Counted from the first letter of the stretch, positions 16,041 through 26,700 are shown. The stretch is 64,000 nucleotides of DNA from Tahibacter aquaticus (GCF_004363655.1 NZ_SNZH01000023.1:1-64000); one strand, 5' to 3'. The notes: generated by a model from the letters alone, not told the origin. Program-made: numbers and translations.

Positions 16041-16286
16041 CGAGGGCAATCCTTTCGTAGTGCGCAGGGCGCGATGCGGTCCGGCGTGCAGTGCACTGAC
16101 GGCATCGTGGCGGAACGTTCCGCACCGCGGCACGCTAGGGGAAACGTATTGCAGCGCAGTTGCACAAGCGCGCCGATGCGGGGCAATTGCGCCGCAGCCG
16201 CCGCGCGCTGTGCACCGGCGCCAGGGCAGTCGGACATTCCGTTCCGTCGCGGGCACGAGGCCGCAGGGCAGCAGCAGGAGCAGCGC

Positions 16287-17672
16287 TCAGTCGTGCGCCA
16301 GTTGCCGCGCGGCAGCGAACAGTTCGCGCAGCGCCGCATCGGCCGCCGTAGTGACGTTGTAGCGCATGAAGCGGCTGGCACGCTGCGTGGGCGAGAACAG
16401 GCTGCCGGGTGCCAGCAGCAGGCCGCGTTCGCGGCCGCGCAGTGCAAGCTCGTTGGTATCGCAGGCCATGTCGACCCAGGCGAACAGGCCGTGCGCGGGA
16501 CGGCCGTAGACGGCGAAACCTTCGCGCTCCAGCAGCCGGAGCGCCTTGCGCCGCTGCAGGTCCAGCCGTTCGCGCAAGGCCGCGACATGCCGCCCGTAGC
16601 GGCCGTTGGCCAGCAGCTTGTGCAGCGCGCGCTCGTTGACTTCGGGCGTGGTGTAGCCGGTCAGCACCTTGGTATCGGCGAACGTGCGCGCCAGGTTTTC
16701 GCTGCAGGCGAGGTAGCCGACGCGCAGATTCGCAGCAAGGGTTTTCGAATAGCCGCCCGCGTAGATCACACGTTGCAGCCCATCGTACGCGGCGAGCCGG
16801 GGTAGCAGCGGATCGCACAGGTCGGCGTAGACGTCGTCCTCGATCACGTGAAAATCGTACCTTGCTGCAATCTGCACAATGCGCGCAACCGCGGCGGCAT
16901 CGAGGGCAAGGCCGGTCGGGTTCTGCACGACGCTGTTGATCAGCAGCAGGCGCGGCCGCGTTTCCCTGGCAATGGCGTCGAGCGCAGCCAGGTCGGGGCC
17001 GCCGGCGGCATACGGCACGCCGATCACGCGCGCACCGCGCAGCGCGAGCATGCCAAGTGCACCGAACCACGACGGGTCGAGCACGAGTACCGTGTCGCCG
17101 GGCATGACCAGGGTCTGCAGGACCAGGTGTATCGCATGCGTGATGCCGGTCGTCAGTACGATCTGCTCGGCATGCGCGGCGATGCCGAACGCAGCCAGCC
17201 GCCGCGCCAGCACTTCGCGCAGCGGCGCATAACCCTGCGCCGTACCGCCTTCGAGCAGGCGCCCCGGGCCTTCGCGGCCGATCGCACGCAGGGTGGCGCC
17301 GAGGGCATCGCCATCGAGCCAGGCCGCCGGCAGCACGCCCAGACCCGGGCCGCTCGCCGCGCGCCCGCTGTCGAGCATCTGCTGCATCAGCCATTTGAGG
17401 TCGACCTGCGCCGATGCCCGCGCCAGGTTCGGCACAGGCGCGGCCACTTCGCAGACGTAGTAGCCGGCACCGCGCCGCGCCGCGATCAGCCCGGCTGCGG
17501 CCATGCGCTCGTAGGCTTCGGCCGCCGTGAACGGCGAAACCGCCAGCGTGCGCGCCAGCGCGCGAATCGACGGCACGCGCGCACCGCCGGGAAATACGCG
17601 TCGGTCGATGCGTGCGCGCAGCCATTCGATGCAGGCGTCGACGCGGGATGAGGCGTGCGGGGCAGTGTCCAT
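16287..17672 (-). CDS. MocR/GntR-type regulator with aminotransferase domain
   Basis: A 461-aa MocR-family regulator. Residues 8-75 form a GntR winged helix (VPSIRALARTLAVSPFTAAEAYERM). Residues about 100-460 form a fold-type I aminotransferase-like domain holding pyridoxal phosphate. Cofactor motifs are present: TTGITHAIHL, N251-P-T-G, EDDVYAD, and the lysine K310 in GGYSKTLA. Such proteins usually sense PLP or an amino compound and do not perform transamination. It is divergent from a LysE-type exporter 95 bp away. Direct repeats of ACTGTACTG lie in the spacer, matching how MocR proteins bind. It likely controls the exporter and itself. Confidence 0.87.
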   Translation of the reverse strand: MDTAPHASSRVDACIEWLRARIDRRVFPGGARVPSIRALARTLAVSPFTAAEAYERMAAAGLIAARRGAGYYVCEVAAPVPNLARASAQVDLKWLMQQMLDSGRAASGPGLGVLPAAWLDGDALGATLRAIGREGPGRLLEGGTAQGYAPLREVLARRLAAFGIAAHAEQIVLTTGITHAIHLVLQTLVMPGDTVLVLDPSWFGALGMLALRGARVIGVPYAAGGPDLAALDAIARETRPRLLLINSVVQNPTGLALDAAAVARIVQIAARYDFHVIEDDVYADLCDPLLPRLAAYDGLQRVIYAGGYSKTLAANLRVGYLACSENLARTFADTKVLTGYTTPEVNERALHKLLANGRYGRHVAALRERLDLQRRKALRLLEREGFAVYGRPAHGLFAWVDMACDTNELALRGRERGLLLAPGSLFSPTQRASRFMRYNVTTAADAALRELFAAARQLAHD

Positions 17673-17680
17673 GCGGCTCG

Positions 17681-17724
17681 ACTGTACTGACCGGTTCGAC
17701 CGGAAGTGTATCGGTACTGTACTG
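17681..17724. promoter_or_regulatory. Direct repeats in the MocR/LysE intergenic region
   Basis: ACTGTACTG occurs at 17681-17689 and identically at 17716-17724, 35 bp apart start to start. An ACCGG-TTCG-ACCGG-like element lies between them. MocR regulators are known to bind direct repeats between themselves and the regulated gene, so these are candidate operators. Confidence 0.5.
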
Positions 17725-17767
17725 CCGCCGCGGCGTAGGCTGGAAGCCTGATCCTCTGGAGCCTGCG

Positions 17768-18376
17768 ATGATTGCCGAACTGTCCGCCTTCGCGGTGCTG
17801 GCATTCGTCAGCTGCATTACGCCAGGGCCGAACAACGCGCTGGCCGCAGCAACCGGTGCGCGCTTCGGCGCAGCCGCCGGTATCGCGCTCGCCTGCGGCG
17901 TCACGGTCGGCTGTACTGGCCTGGTGCTGCTGTCGGCGCTGGGCGTTGCCGGCGCGATCGCGACAACGCCGTGGCTGTCGCGCGTACTCGCGCTGGCCTC
18001 GGCCGGCTATCTGGCCTGGCTGACCTGGCGGCTGCTGCGCAGCGACGCCGGCCCGCGGCGCGACGCCGCACAGCCGCCGCGTTTCTTCGAAGCCGTTGCG
18101 CTGCAGCTGGTCAACCCGAAAGGCTGGGCAATGGCACTGGCCGGCACCGCGCTGGTGCTTGCGCCGCCCGACGCGCGCGCGCTGCGGCTGTTTGCGATGT
18201 GTGTGCTCGAAGCGGCGATCTGTTTTGCCAGCGTCATGGCCTGGCTGGCGCTGGGCGCGCGGCTGCAGCGCTGGCTGGCCGATGCGCGCCGGCGCCGCGC
18301 ATTCAATGCGGCGATGGCGCTGGGCCTTGCCGGCTGCGCCGTGGCGACACTCGCCGCCGCATTCGCAGCGCATTGA
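17768..18376 (+). CDS. LysE/RhtB family amino-acid exporter
   Basis: A 202-aa inner-membrane protein of the LysE/RhtB family, which exports amino acids or related small molecules. The N-terminal family signature is FVSCITPGPNNALAAATGARFG. Five to six hydrophobic helices follow, with the mid-region FFEAVALQLVNPKGWAMALAG typical of the family. Length is normal. Many MocR regulators sit next to such exporters, and the divergent MocR gene with repeats between supports inducible expression in response to an amino compound. The substrate is not readable from the sequence. Confidence 0.87.
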   Translation: MIAELSAFAVLAFVSCITPGPNNALAAATGARFGAAAGIALACGVTVGCTGLVLLSALGVAGAIATTPWLSRVLALASAGYLAWLTWRLLRSDAGPRRDAAQPPRFFEAVALQLVNPKGWAMALAGTALVLAPPDARALRLFAMCVLEAAICFASVMAWLALGARLQRWLADARRRRAFNAAMALGLAGCAVATLAAAFAAH

Positions 18377-18536
18377 ACAGCCGCCGCAACGGGCAACCGC
18401 AGTGCTGCTGCCGTGCGCCCGGCTGCCGCAACGCCGCCGCCGGCAGATGACCGCTCTCTCGCCGCCAGCGGACGGAAAAAATCTCGAACTGCTTTCCCAC
18501 CGATCCAGTGTTTCCACCGCCCGCCAGGAACTACCG

Positions 18537-19871
18537 ATGCGCAACTTTACCGCTCTGCTTTTCTGCCTCGGCCTCGCGCTGACAGCGCATGCCGATGACG
18601 CGCTGCGCACCGCGCAGCTCGCCGATCTTGCTGTCGTGCGCGACGACTACCTGCCCAAGGAACTTGCCTATACAGCCGCCACGCGCGCGCTTGCGCAGGC
18701 AAAACTGGGCGAACTCGAAGCCCGCGCCGGCAGCCTGTCGCCGGCCGAACTGCTGGTCGGCCTCGCCCAGGTCGGCGCGCTGACCGACAACGCCCACAGC
18801 GGCCTGCGCTATCGCGATCCGCGCGCCCTGCCGGCCGCGCGCCTGCCGCTACGCCTGCTCTGGTTTCCCGATGCACTGATCGTTGCGCGCGCCACGGGCG
18901 ACGCGGCCGACCTGGCCGGCGCGCGCGTGCTCGCCGTCGAAGGACTGGCACCGGCAGCGCTGTACCAGCGCACCCGGTCGCTGCAGGGCGGCAGCGAGAT
19001 CAATCGCCGCAAATACCTGCCGGGGCTGATCGAATCGCTGGGCGTGCTGCAGGCCATCGGCGTGGCGAAGGACGCCGACCGCATTGCGCTGAAGCTCAGG
19101 CTCGCCTCGGGCAGGGTCGTCGAGCGTGTAGTGGCGATGGTCGCCAACGACGCGGTAGCGCCAACCGCCGAGGACGAACGCCTGTGGCTGCCGCAGCCAG
19201 TAACCCATGAGGCAAAGTGGACAACGGCCATTAGCAACGATGCGCTGCCCATCTACCTGGCCGATGCAGGCGAGCCTTTCCGCACGGTGCCCCTGCCGGA
19301 AATCGATGCGCTGTATATCCAGTTCCGCTCCAACGAAGACGAACCCGGCCGTCCCATCGCCGAATTCACCGCCCGCGTCGAGGCGGAAATCGCCGCACAA
19401 AAGCCGCACAACCTGATTCTCGACCTGCGCTTCGACATCGGCGGCAACCTGCTCACGACGCTGCAGTTCATGCGCGCGCTGCCGGCCAAGGCCACCGGCC
19501 GCACTTATCTGCTGGTCGGCAACTACACCTATTCCGCCGGCATCGTCTCGGCCGCCGCGGTGAAGAAAGGCGGCGGCGAGCGTGTGACTGTCGTCGGCGA
19601 GGAACTCGGCGACCGCCTGGCCTTCTGGTCCGAGGGCGGCCGCGTGGCGCTGCCCAACTCGCATTTCGGGCTGCGCTATACCAACGGCACGTTCGATCTC
19701 AAGGACGGCTGCGCCGCGATACCGCAATGCCTGGACAAGCTGGTCGACGTGAACTTCGTCGCACTCGCCCCGCAGATCGCCGCACCGCTGACCAGCGTGG
19801 CCTACCTGGCCAAGCGCGATCCCGCGCTAGACGCGGTGCGCAAGGACATCGAACGCAAGCGCGACAAGTAG
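18537..19871 (+). CDS. Exported S41-peptidase-like protein
   Basis: A 444-aa protein with a signal peptide (LLFCLGLALTAHA). The C-terminal half resembles peptidase family S41 (C-terminal processing protease type): LILDLRFDIGGNLLTTLQF, then NYTYSAGIVSAAAVKKGGG, where the Ser of TYSAGI would be the nucleophile, and VVGEELGDRLAFWSEGG. The N-terminal region (about 20-200) is helical with a possible PDZ-like remnant (ARVLAVEGLAPAALYQRTRSL). It most likely acts in the periplasm. Substrate and activity are unknown, and divergence from canonical S41 sequences means it could also be inactive. CAGGAA precedes the ATG by 7 nt. Confidence 0.68.
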   Translation: MRNFTALLFCLGLALTAHADDALRTAQLADLAVVRDDYLPKELAYTAATRALAQAKLGELEARAGSLSPAELLVGLAQVGALTDNAHSGLRYRDPRALPAARLPLRLLWFPDALIVARATGDAADLAGARVLAVEGLAPAALYQRTRSLQGGSEINRRKYLPGLIESLGVLQAIGVAKDADRIALKLRLASGRVVERVVAMVANDAVAPTAEDERLWLPQPVTHEAKWTTAISNDALPIYLADAGEPFRTVPLPEIDALYIQFRSNEDEPGRPIAEFTARVEAEIAAQKPHNLILDLRFDIGGNLLTTLQFMRALPAKATGRTYLLVGNYTYSAGIVSAAAVKKGGGERVTVVGEELGDRLAFWSEGGRVALPNSHFGLRYTNGTFDLKDGCAAIPQCLDKLVDVNFVALAPQIAAPLTSVAYLAKRDPALDAVRKDIERKRDK

Positions 19872-20046
19872 AGCGCCGCTTTCCGCAAGGCGGCGCGGCA
19901 GGGGCGAAGCGGTCACGGCGAGCACGGTGTTCGCACACGCTGCGCTGCCTTGCAGCCCCTCCCTGCCCGCGCAGGCGTCACCGCGCTTTAAACGCTAGAC
20001 ACCGCTTCTGCATCCCTAGCTCACTCCCATCGCTTCGGATCACGAC

Positions 20047-21111
20047 ATGTACTTGCGCTGCGCTGCCCTTGGCCTGTTCCTCGCCCTTTCCGCCTTCGGC
20101 GCACAGGCGCAAAAACCGCTGCCGCAACTCGACCGGAAAATGCCCGGGCCACGCACGCAAGTGCTGGTACTGGGCTCGGTGCATCTGTCGCAGATCGAAA
20201 GAACCATCACGCCGGAACTACTGCAGCCGCTGCTGGCCCGGCTCGCCGCGTTCAAGCCCGACATCATCACGGTCGAAAGCCTCGGCGGCGAGCAATGCGA
20301 TCTGGTCGCGCGCCATCCCACAGTCTATCTGCCTGACAACCTGTCGCCGTATTGCGTCGATACCGCACCGGCCAAGGCCGCCACCGGCCTGGACGTGCCG
20401 GCGGCGATTGCCGAATTCCACCAGACGCTGAAAGACTGGCCGGCCCAACCCAGCGCGGTACAGCGCCGGCGTCTTGCCGCGGTATTTCTCGCCGCGGGCG
20501 AACACCCCTCGGCACTGGTGCAGTGGCTGCAATTGCCCGCCGGCGAGCGGCACGCGGGCGATGGTCTCGACGCGGTACTGGTAGCCCGGCTGGAAAAACT
20601 CGCCGCCAGCGCCAACGAGAGCTACAGCATCGGCGCGCGGCTGGCGGCACAGCTGGGACTGGCCCGCGTGTACCTGGCCGACGACCACACGGGCGACAAT
20701 GTGCAGATCGGCGACACGGAAGCCTTTGGCAAGGCCATGCAGGCGGCCTGGGACGCCGCTGCCGACAACGTCAAGGCCAATCGCGCGCGGGAAGATGCCT
20801 TGGCCAAGGGCGACGACCTGCTCGCGCTGTACCGCTTCATCAACCGGCCCGACGTGCTGCGCAAGGCCATCGACAGCGACTTCGGCGCGGCCTTGCGCGA
20901 TCCCTCGCCACAGCAGTACGGCCGCCTCTATGTCGCCGGCTGGGAGGCGCGCAACCTGCGCATGGTGGCCAGTATCCGCGTGGCCTTCGGCGAGCGGCCC
21001 GGTGCGCGCGTACTCGCCATCGTCGGCAGCTCGCACAAGCCCTGGTTCGACGGCCTGCTGGGGCAGATGCAGGGCGTGGATATCGTCGATGCCGAGAAAC
21101 AATTAAAATAG
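20047..21111 (+). CDS. Exported DUF5694 family protein
   Basis: A 354-aa protein with a signal peptide (LGLFLALSAFGAQAQ). It matches the DUF5694 family, related to the TraB/ChaN-like fold. The first strand is TQVLVLGSVHLSQI, followed by IITVESLGGEQCDL, and the C-terminal pair GWEARNLRMVASIRVAFGE and ARVLAIVGSSHKPWFDGLL. The GSxH and ES/GSSH motifs resemble the paired acidic/histidine sites of TIKI/TraB hydrolases, so a metal-dependent hydrolase is possible but unproven. It probably sits in the periplasm. It lies in the same direction as the S41-like gene, 175 bp downstream, likely with its own promoter. Confidence 0.75.
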   Translation: MYLRCAALGLFLALSAFGAQAQKPLPQLDRKMPGPRTQVLVLGSVHLSQIERTITPELLQPLLARLAAFKPDIITVESLGGEQCDLVARHPTVYLPDNLSPYCVDTAPAKAATGLDVPAAIAEFHQTLKDWPAQPSAVQRRRLAAVFLAAGEHPSALVQWLQLPAGERHAGDGLDAVLVARLEKLAASANESYSIGARLAAQLGLARVYLADDHTGDNVQIGDTEAFGKAMQAAWDAAADNVKANRAREDALAKGDDLLALYRFINRPDVLRKAIDSDFGAALRDPSPQQYGRLYVAGWEARNLRMVASIRVAFGERPGARVLAIVGSSHKPWFDGLLGQMQGVDIVDAEKQLK

Positions 21112-21353
21112 TTCACTTCTGTCTCCAGGCCGGCGGCTCGCCGCCGCCGGCGCAAACCCGGCTGCCGTGATCATCTTCAGCATGCGAGGTTTCCCTGCTG
21201 CTCGCCAGGCGGGTTTCCGCACCGGCCCGCCGTTGCCGGAGTGCGATGCTGCAGCGCGGAATGGCGCCGGTTTGATCGGTGGCGGGAAACACGCTAAAAG
21301 CGACGGGCGTTCCGCTCTTCGCCACTCCAGGTCTTCGACTCAGGAGAATCGCC

Positions 21354-21767
21354 ATGCCCAAGCTGCTGCGCAACGTGCTCGCCGTCCTCGCGGGCATCGT
21401 CGTCGGCGCCGTCGTCAACGGCGCGCTCATCACGCTCAGCCCGGCGCTGATTCCGCCACCTGCAGGTGTCGATGTCAGCAACGCCGAAAGCCTGGCCAAG
21501 GCCATGCCCCTGTTCGAGCCGCGGCATTTCATCATGCCGTTCCTGGCGCATGCGCTGGGCACCCTGGCCGGCGCGCTGGTGGCTTATCTGATCGCGGCCA
21601 GCCACAAGGCCAGATTCGCCTATGCGATCGGCGTGGCGTTTCTGTGCGGCGGCATTGCCGCGTGCTTCATGATTCCGGCGCCGGCGTGGTTCATGGCGCT
21701 GGATCTGCTGGTTGCCTATCTGCCGATGGCATGGCTGGGGATACAGATCGGCAAGCGCGTGAAATAG
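21354..21767 (+). CDS. Small four-helix membrane protein
   Basis: A 137-aa integral membrane protein with about four hydrophobic segments: residues 5-30 (VLAVLAGIVVGAVVNGALI), 60-82 (LAHALGTLAGALVAYLIAA), 88-108 and 112-130. AGGAGA lies 6 nt before the ATG, which fixes this start. The opening resembles small conserved inner-membrane proteins of unknown function found across proteobacteria. No charged catalytic residues stand out. It appears to be a single-gene unit. Confidence 0.65.
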   Translation: MPKLLRNVLAVLAGIVVGAVVNGALITLSPALIPPPAGVDVSNAESLAKAMPLFEPRHFIMPFLAHALGTLAGALVAYLIAASHKARFAYAIGVAFLCGGIAACFMIPAPAWFMALDLLVAYLPMAWLGIQIGKRVK

Positions 21768-22236
21768 CAGCCTTCCTTTGCCGGCAGCGCGCTTGTCCAC
21801 GCCGCACGGCCGGGCTGCGCCTGCGAAACGCGCGATACAAAGCGCTCGCTGCCTGAGCAGCGCAATTCGTCCCGGCGGCAGACAGGCAGCGTACCGCGAA
21901 AGCCACGGTCCGCAGCGAGCCGGCAAACCGCGCCGGGAGAATCGCCCCCGCTGCCGCACTTACTGAGTGCACGAACCTGTTCGGATGCAGCCGCGGCGGC
22001 ACTGTCGACGGGCAGCCAGGTTGCGCGGGCATAGCGCGCATCGCAAGACGCGCCAGTCGTGTTTTAGCCCCCGTTTCTGCGGCGTTTCTGCGCAGCCAGG
22101 TCGACGTACGCGGCCGTAACGGCACTTCGCTGCTGCGCGGTCGGCAGTGCGCATCGCTCCTGCGCCCGATCAAACGCAGGCAGCGTGTCCTTGCAGGGAT
22201 GCCGCGATAGTTCCCCGCCAACTGCCGGAGTATTCC
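21768..22236. other. Intergenic region with nothing recognised
   Basis: 469 bp between two small membrane-protein genes on the same strand. Reading frames here are arginine/alanine-rich artefacts of high GC. I see no terminator, repeat or promoter that can be defended. Confidence 0.4.
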
Positions 22237-22782
22237 ATGTCGCTACAAGCCATCGCAGGAACCGCATTCCAGCGGCTCAATCCGAATCAGCCCACCGTAT
22301 TCACCGCGGCGCAGACCGCTGCCCTGGAGTCGGCCAGGAAGGACGGAACCGCCACTCCAGCGCCCGGCTCGGCCGAAGCCAACGCAAAAAAAATCAACAA
22401 CTCGCTGGAGTTGCTCAAGCGCTATATCCCGACCGAACTGCTGGCCATCTACCTGCCCGTGGTCGCCATCGTGTCAGAACAGTTCAAGCCCGATGCAAGC
22501 CTCTATCTTCTCTGGAACTACCTCGGTTTTCTGGCCGCCACTCCCATCGTCATCTATGCGCTGTATGTCGCGAACGCGGCCGAAGCAAAGGCACAGCTGG
22601 GCTGGCACAACCTTCCCGTCATCGAGCTGCTGCTCGGAACCGCAGCGTTCACCGTCTGGGGCGCAGCGGTACCCACCGTGTTCGAGGGCCAGCAGTGGCT
22701 GATCGGCATTTTCGCCCTGATCAGCAGCGTGGCATTGCCATTGGCCGAAACGCTGATGCGCAAGCTGTCCAGCACGGCGTGA
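22237..22782 (+). CDS. Membrane protein of unknown function
   Basis: A 181-aa protein. Residues 1-65 are soluble and helical (TAAQTAALESARKDG, then AKKINNSLELLKRYIPTELLA). About four membrane helices follow: 66-84, 96-116 (YLGFLAATPIVIYALYVA), 128-146 and 150-168. The start was chosen at ATG 22237 with GGAG 8 nt upstream. The phrase RYIPTELLAIYLP resembles small bacterial membrane proteins annotated only as hypothetical. No partner gene is apparent. Confidence 0.62.
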   Translation: MSLQAIAGTAFQRLNPNQPTVFTAAQTAALESARKDGTATPAPGSAEANAKKINNSLELLKRYIPTELLAIYLPVVAIVSEQFKPDASLYLLWNYLGFLAATPIVIYALYVANAAEAKAQLGWHNLPVIELLLGTAAFTVWGAAVPTVFEGQQWLIGIFALISSVALPLAETLMRKLSSTA

Positions 22783-22923
22783 TCAAAACCGCTACTGACC
22801 ACGTACCTGCCCGTGGCGCAGCCACGCTGCGGCTGCGCCATCGGCCACAGGCTTTCTGCGATCAGCCCGGTGTGGCCTCGCCGAACCGCGGGCAGCGTTG
22901 CCCGCGGCAGGCGTGCGCAGCGG

Positions 22924-23394
22924 TCAGGGCACGACGGACGAATGGTGGCTGGTGATCAGCCATTGCGTGCCGGCCCAGCGATAGCTGAAGGAATAGCGCG
23001 CCTTGACGTACTGGCCATCGAGATTAAATGTATACAAACCGGAATTGACAGCACTGTTGCAGCCGATCTCGATGAACTCCAGGTCGATTTCGGCGGAGGG
23101 ATGGGCCCGCATGAGTTCCGTGAAATAGCCGATCTTCTCCTGCTGCGTGATGCGCACGGGGTAGGTTCGCGTCGGCAGCAGGATGGAGCGCGGCGCATAA
23201 ATAGCCACGATGAGCTCTGCCACGCCACCGCGCAACGCCGTATTCCAGCGCACGAACTCCTCGTGGATTTCCGCTTCGCTCGTGGGCTTGCACGTTTCCT
23301 TGCGCGCGTGGGACCGGTCGCCGTGGGCCGGATTGGTGCTGCAGCCGGCGAGGAACAGGGCGAAGAAAAGCCAAACCAAGGACATCGTCTTCAT
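22924..23394 (-). CDS. Lipoprotein with SnoaL/NTF2-like domain
   Basis: A 156-aa lipoprotein. The signal ends in the lipobox L-A-G-C (ALFLAGCSTNPAH), with lipidation on Cys18. The rest resembles the NTF2-like/DUF4440 fold used in SgcJ-type proteins: EAEIHEEFVRWNTALRGG, ELIVAIYAPRSILLPT, EKIGYFTELMRAHPSAEI, and closing strands VKARYSFSYRWAGTQWLITSHHSS. Members lack a common function; some bind small molecules. AGGAG precedes the chosen ATG at 23394. It lies downstream of the Lhr helicase gene on the same strand, but 368 bp separate them, so it is probably transcribed independently. Confidence 0.72.
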   Translation of the reverse strand: MKTMSLVWLFFALFLAGCSTNPAHGDRSHARKETCKPTSEAEIHEEFVRWNTALRGGVAELIVAIYAPRSILLPTRTYPVRITQQEKIGYFTELMRAHPSAEIDLEFIEIGCNSAVNSGLYTFNLDGQYVKARYSFSYRWAGTQWLITSHHSSVVP

Positions 23395-23762
23395 GAAACG
23401 CTCCTGGGGCAGTGGACAAGGTGGGCCGCCGGCAGCGCGGGGCGACACCTGGCCACGCCGCGGGCGGCCGATGCAGTGCACGGCCGGCGCGAGATCCTGG
23501 CTTCCCCTGGCGACAGCGCCCCAAAGCTGCCGGGCGCAACTATGAGCGTAAAGTTTACAAAGCGCAAAAGAAATTTGCGCAGCGAGGCACCGTCACCTCA
23601 AAGCGGAATGCGCGGAAATTGCCGCCCGGCGTGCAGCCACGCAATATCGATCGGCAGCGACACTCGCCGGGTTTTCCCACGCAGGCAGGTGGCCACGTGC
23701 AAAAGTTCTGCAAAAACAAAACCCCATTCCACCTCGTTGGGGAATTGCCTTGTCCGTAGCAG
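23395..23762. other. Intergenic region with two small palindromes
   Basis: 368 bp between the helicase gene end and the lipoprotein gene. GTAAAGTTTAC (23548-23558) and GCGCAAA/TTTGCGC (23562-23580, perfect 7-bp arms, 5-nt loop) form an AT-richer patch. It may mark the promoter region of the lipoprotein gene or a weak end for the helicase transcript; neither is certain. Confidence 0.4.
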
Positions 23763-26700
23763 TCAGGGCGGGGGGACCGCATACGCCGCGACTGCAGCAG
23801 CGGCATACGGTTCCAGGCCGCGCAACAGGCGCGCGGCTTTCTGTTCGTCCTGCGGCGACAGCGTTTCGAGCAAAGTCACTTCTCCTGCCACCAGTACCGC
23901 AACGGGCACGCCGTCGCGATACACCACGCGATGGCCCGGTATGCGCGCCACCTTGTCGCCGGCAAGCACGCTGCCCAGCAGATTGGCCGGATCGGTCGCG
24001 GCGACGGCGATCCACTGGTCTTTCTTTTCGTCGCGGCGCACGCGGCGCATGGCGGCGACCGCGTCGGGCAGGGCGAACTGTTCGCCGGGAATGCCGCTGA
24101 TGAAGCGGCCACCGCGGATTTCGCCGCGCGCTTCCAGGCGCTGGTAGACGCGCACCAGTTCGCGCCAGGGCGGCAGCCAGGCGGCTTCGCGTTCGAGCAG
24201 GCGCCAGCAGATCACGCCGTAGCGGCGCAGCAGAACGCGGGCGGCGTGCTCTGTCTCTTCGCCCTGCCCCGCTTGCGCAGACGGGCGGATCAAGGCCCAG
24301 CGCCCCGCATCGCGGATGCCGAACAGCGGCACCTTGCGCCGGCGCTGGCGCGAGCCGCTGCCGTCGCGTTTCGAGGCGGGTACCAGCAGCGCGCGCAACC
24401 CGCCAAAGCTGTCGCATTGCGCACGTCCGCGCACGACCAGCTCGGCCAGCGCATCTTCCAGCTCGGTGCGCAGCAGGTGGGTGGCATCGCCGATCTCGTC
24501 GAAGAACGAAGCGCCGTGTTCGGCCAGGTAGTCCGCCACGCGCTGCGCGCGCGAGCTGAGTTCCGGCGCCTCGTCCGGCCGGCTGGCCAGCCGCGTCCAC
24601 AAGGGCGCATTGCGCCGCGGCAGCAGAAGGATGGGCGTAGCGCGCAGCGAGGCATTGCCGCGCCCTGCCCCGTCGCCGGCGCTGGGCCGCAGCCGCGTCC
24701 ATAGCGTGCGCCCGGCGGTGCACAGCTCGTCCAGCCAGGTGATGGAGTAGTCGCGTACGCGCGCCGGCAGCAGGTCGGATTCCCAGGCCACGGCCGGCGC
24801 CTCGAAGCCTTCCAGCTGGCCCAGCACGCCGGCCAGCGCTTCCGGACCGCGCACGCGTTCGCCCTCGCCCAGGTGCTGCCAGTCGAACAGGAAGCGCTGG
24901 AAATCCCGCGGTGATACCGGCTCTATCTCGCGGCGCAATTGTTTCAATGTATAGCGGTGGATGCGGGCGAGCAGATGGCGTTCGCACCATTCCTCCGCCG
25001 TGGCATCCGGGCTGAAGCGCCCTTGCATGACATAGCCTTCAGCCTGCAGGGCCAGCAAGGCCGTCCCGATCTCGGCCAGCGGCAGGCCCAGCGACTGCGC
25101 CACTGCATCGGCCCGGGCCGGCCCCAGGCAGGTCAGGCGTGCGCGCAGCAGTTCGCGCAGGGCGGTTTCCCGCGACCACTCGGCCTGGGCGAACTCCTCC
25201 GGCACGTCGACCTCGGGCACGCAGACCGCTGCCGGCAACAACGTGCGCAGCAGCGGCAATTGCTCGGTCGCCGACCAGAGTTCCACTGTGGACACTGTTT
25301 CATCACCGCACAGGCGCGTGGCACGGCCGTCAACCGCCAGGGCCTGCAGCCAATCTGTCCAGCCGGCATTGGCCTGCGCTTCGTCGCCGCTGACAACACC
25401 GATGCCGACCAGCGCCTCGTGCATTTCGTCCGCGCTGCGCGGCTGCGGCCAGGCTTCTTCGCGCACCGCGGCGATGGCGGCCGCATCCAGCTTGCCCAGT
25501 TCGTCGGCCGATTCGGCTTCGCGGTACAGGCGGCTCTGCACGGCCTGGGTGCGGCGCTCTTCCAGCGGGGCGTCGTCGAGAAACGCGTAAGGCCGCGCGT
25601 TGATGATTTCCGCAGCCAGCGGCGACGGCAGCGGCAGGTCGCGGGCGATCACGCTGATCTCGCCCTGCTCCAGCCGGCGCAGCAGTTGCAGCCAGCCGTC
25701 GGCGTCCATGGCTTCGTGCAGGCAGTCGTGCAGGGTCTGGGCGACCAGCGGATGATCGGGAATCTCGCGTTCGCCGACGATGTTTTCCAGGCAGGCCACC
25801 TGGTCGGGAAATACCGTGGCGAGCAGGTCTTCGGATTTCATGCGCTGCAGCTGCGGCGGCACCTTGCGTCCACCGACGAAGCGCGGCAGCGCCAGCGCGG
25901 TGGTCGCGTTCCAGCGCCAGCGCACGCCGAACAGCGGCGCATCCAGCAGTGCCTGCACCAGCACGTCCAGTGCCGTGGCCGAATGCAGGTAGCGCGACAC
26001 TTCCAGCAACGGAAAGCTGTGGCTGGTCGACAGCGACAGGATGATGGCATCTTCGGTCGCCGCCGCCTGCAGCTCGAAATTGAACTGGCGGCAGAAGCGC
26101 TTGCGCAGGGCCAGGCCCCAGGCGCGGTTGAGGCGGCTGCCGAACGGCGAGTGGATGATCAGCTGCGTGCCGCCGGACTCGTCGAAGAAGCGCTCCAGCA
26201 CGATGCGCGATTGCGTCGGCAGCTCGCCCAGCGCGGCGATGGCCTTGCCCAGGTAGTCGGCTATCTGCCGCGCGGCTTCCTCGTCCAGGCCGGTTTCGTG
26301 CACCAGCCAGTGCAGGCCGGCGCTGGTGCCACCTTCGCCGATCGCGGCGGCGACGCCTTCGCGCAACCGCGCCACGCCGAACGACAGCTCGTCGCTGCGG
26401 CCCGGCGCCTCGCCCAGCCAGAACGGAATATTCGGCGGCACGCCCTTGGCGTCTTCCACCCGCACGCGGCCGGGTTCGATGCGCAGGATGCGGTAGCTCG
26501 CGTTGCCCAGCTGGAACACGTCGCCGGACAGGCTTTCGATGGCGAAGTCTTCGTTCACCGTGCCGATGGTGTGGCCTTCGGGTTCCAGCATCACCGCGTA
26601 GTCGCCGGTATCGGGAATGGTGCCGCCGGACATCAGCGCGGTCATGCGCGCGCCCTTGCGCTCGCGCAGGCGCCGGTTCACCGCATCGCGATGCACGTAG

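Noticed and set aside
21691-22221. Minus-strand frame of 176 codons between two membrane-protein genes
   Set aside because: Arg/Ala/Ser-rich composition, no ribosome site, and partial overlap with the well-supported gene ending at 21767.
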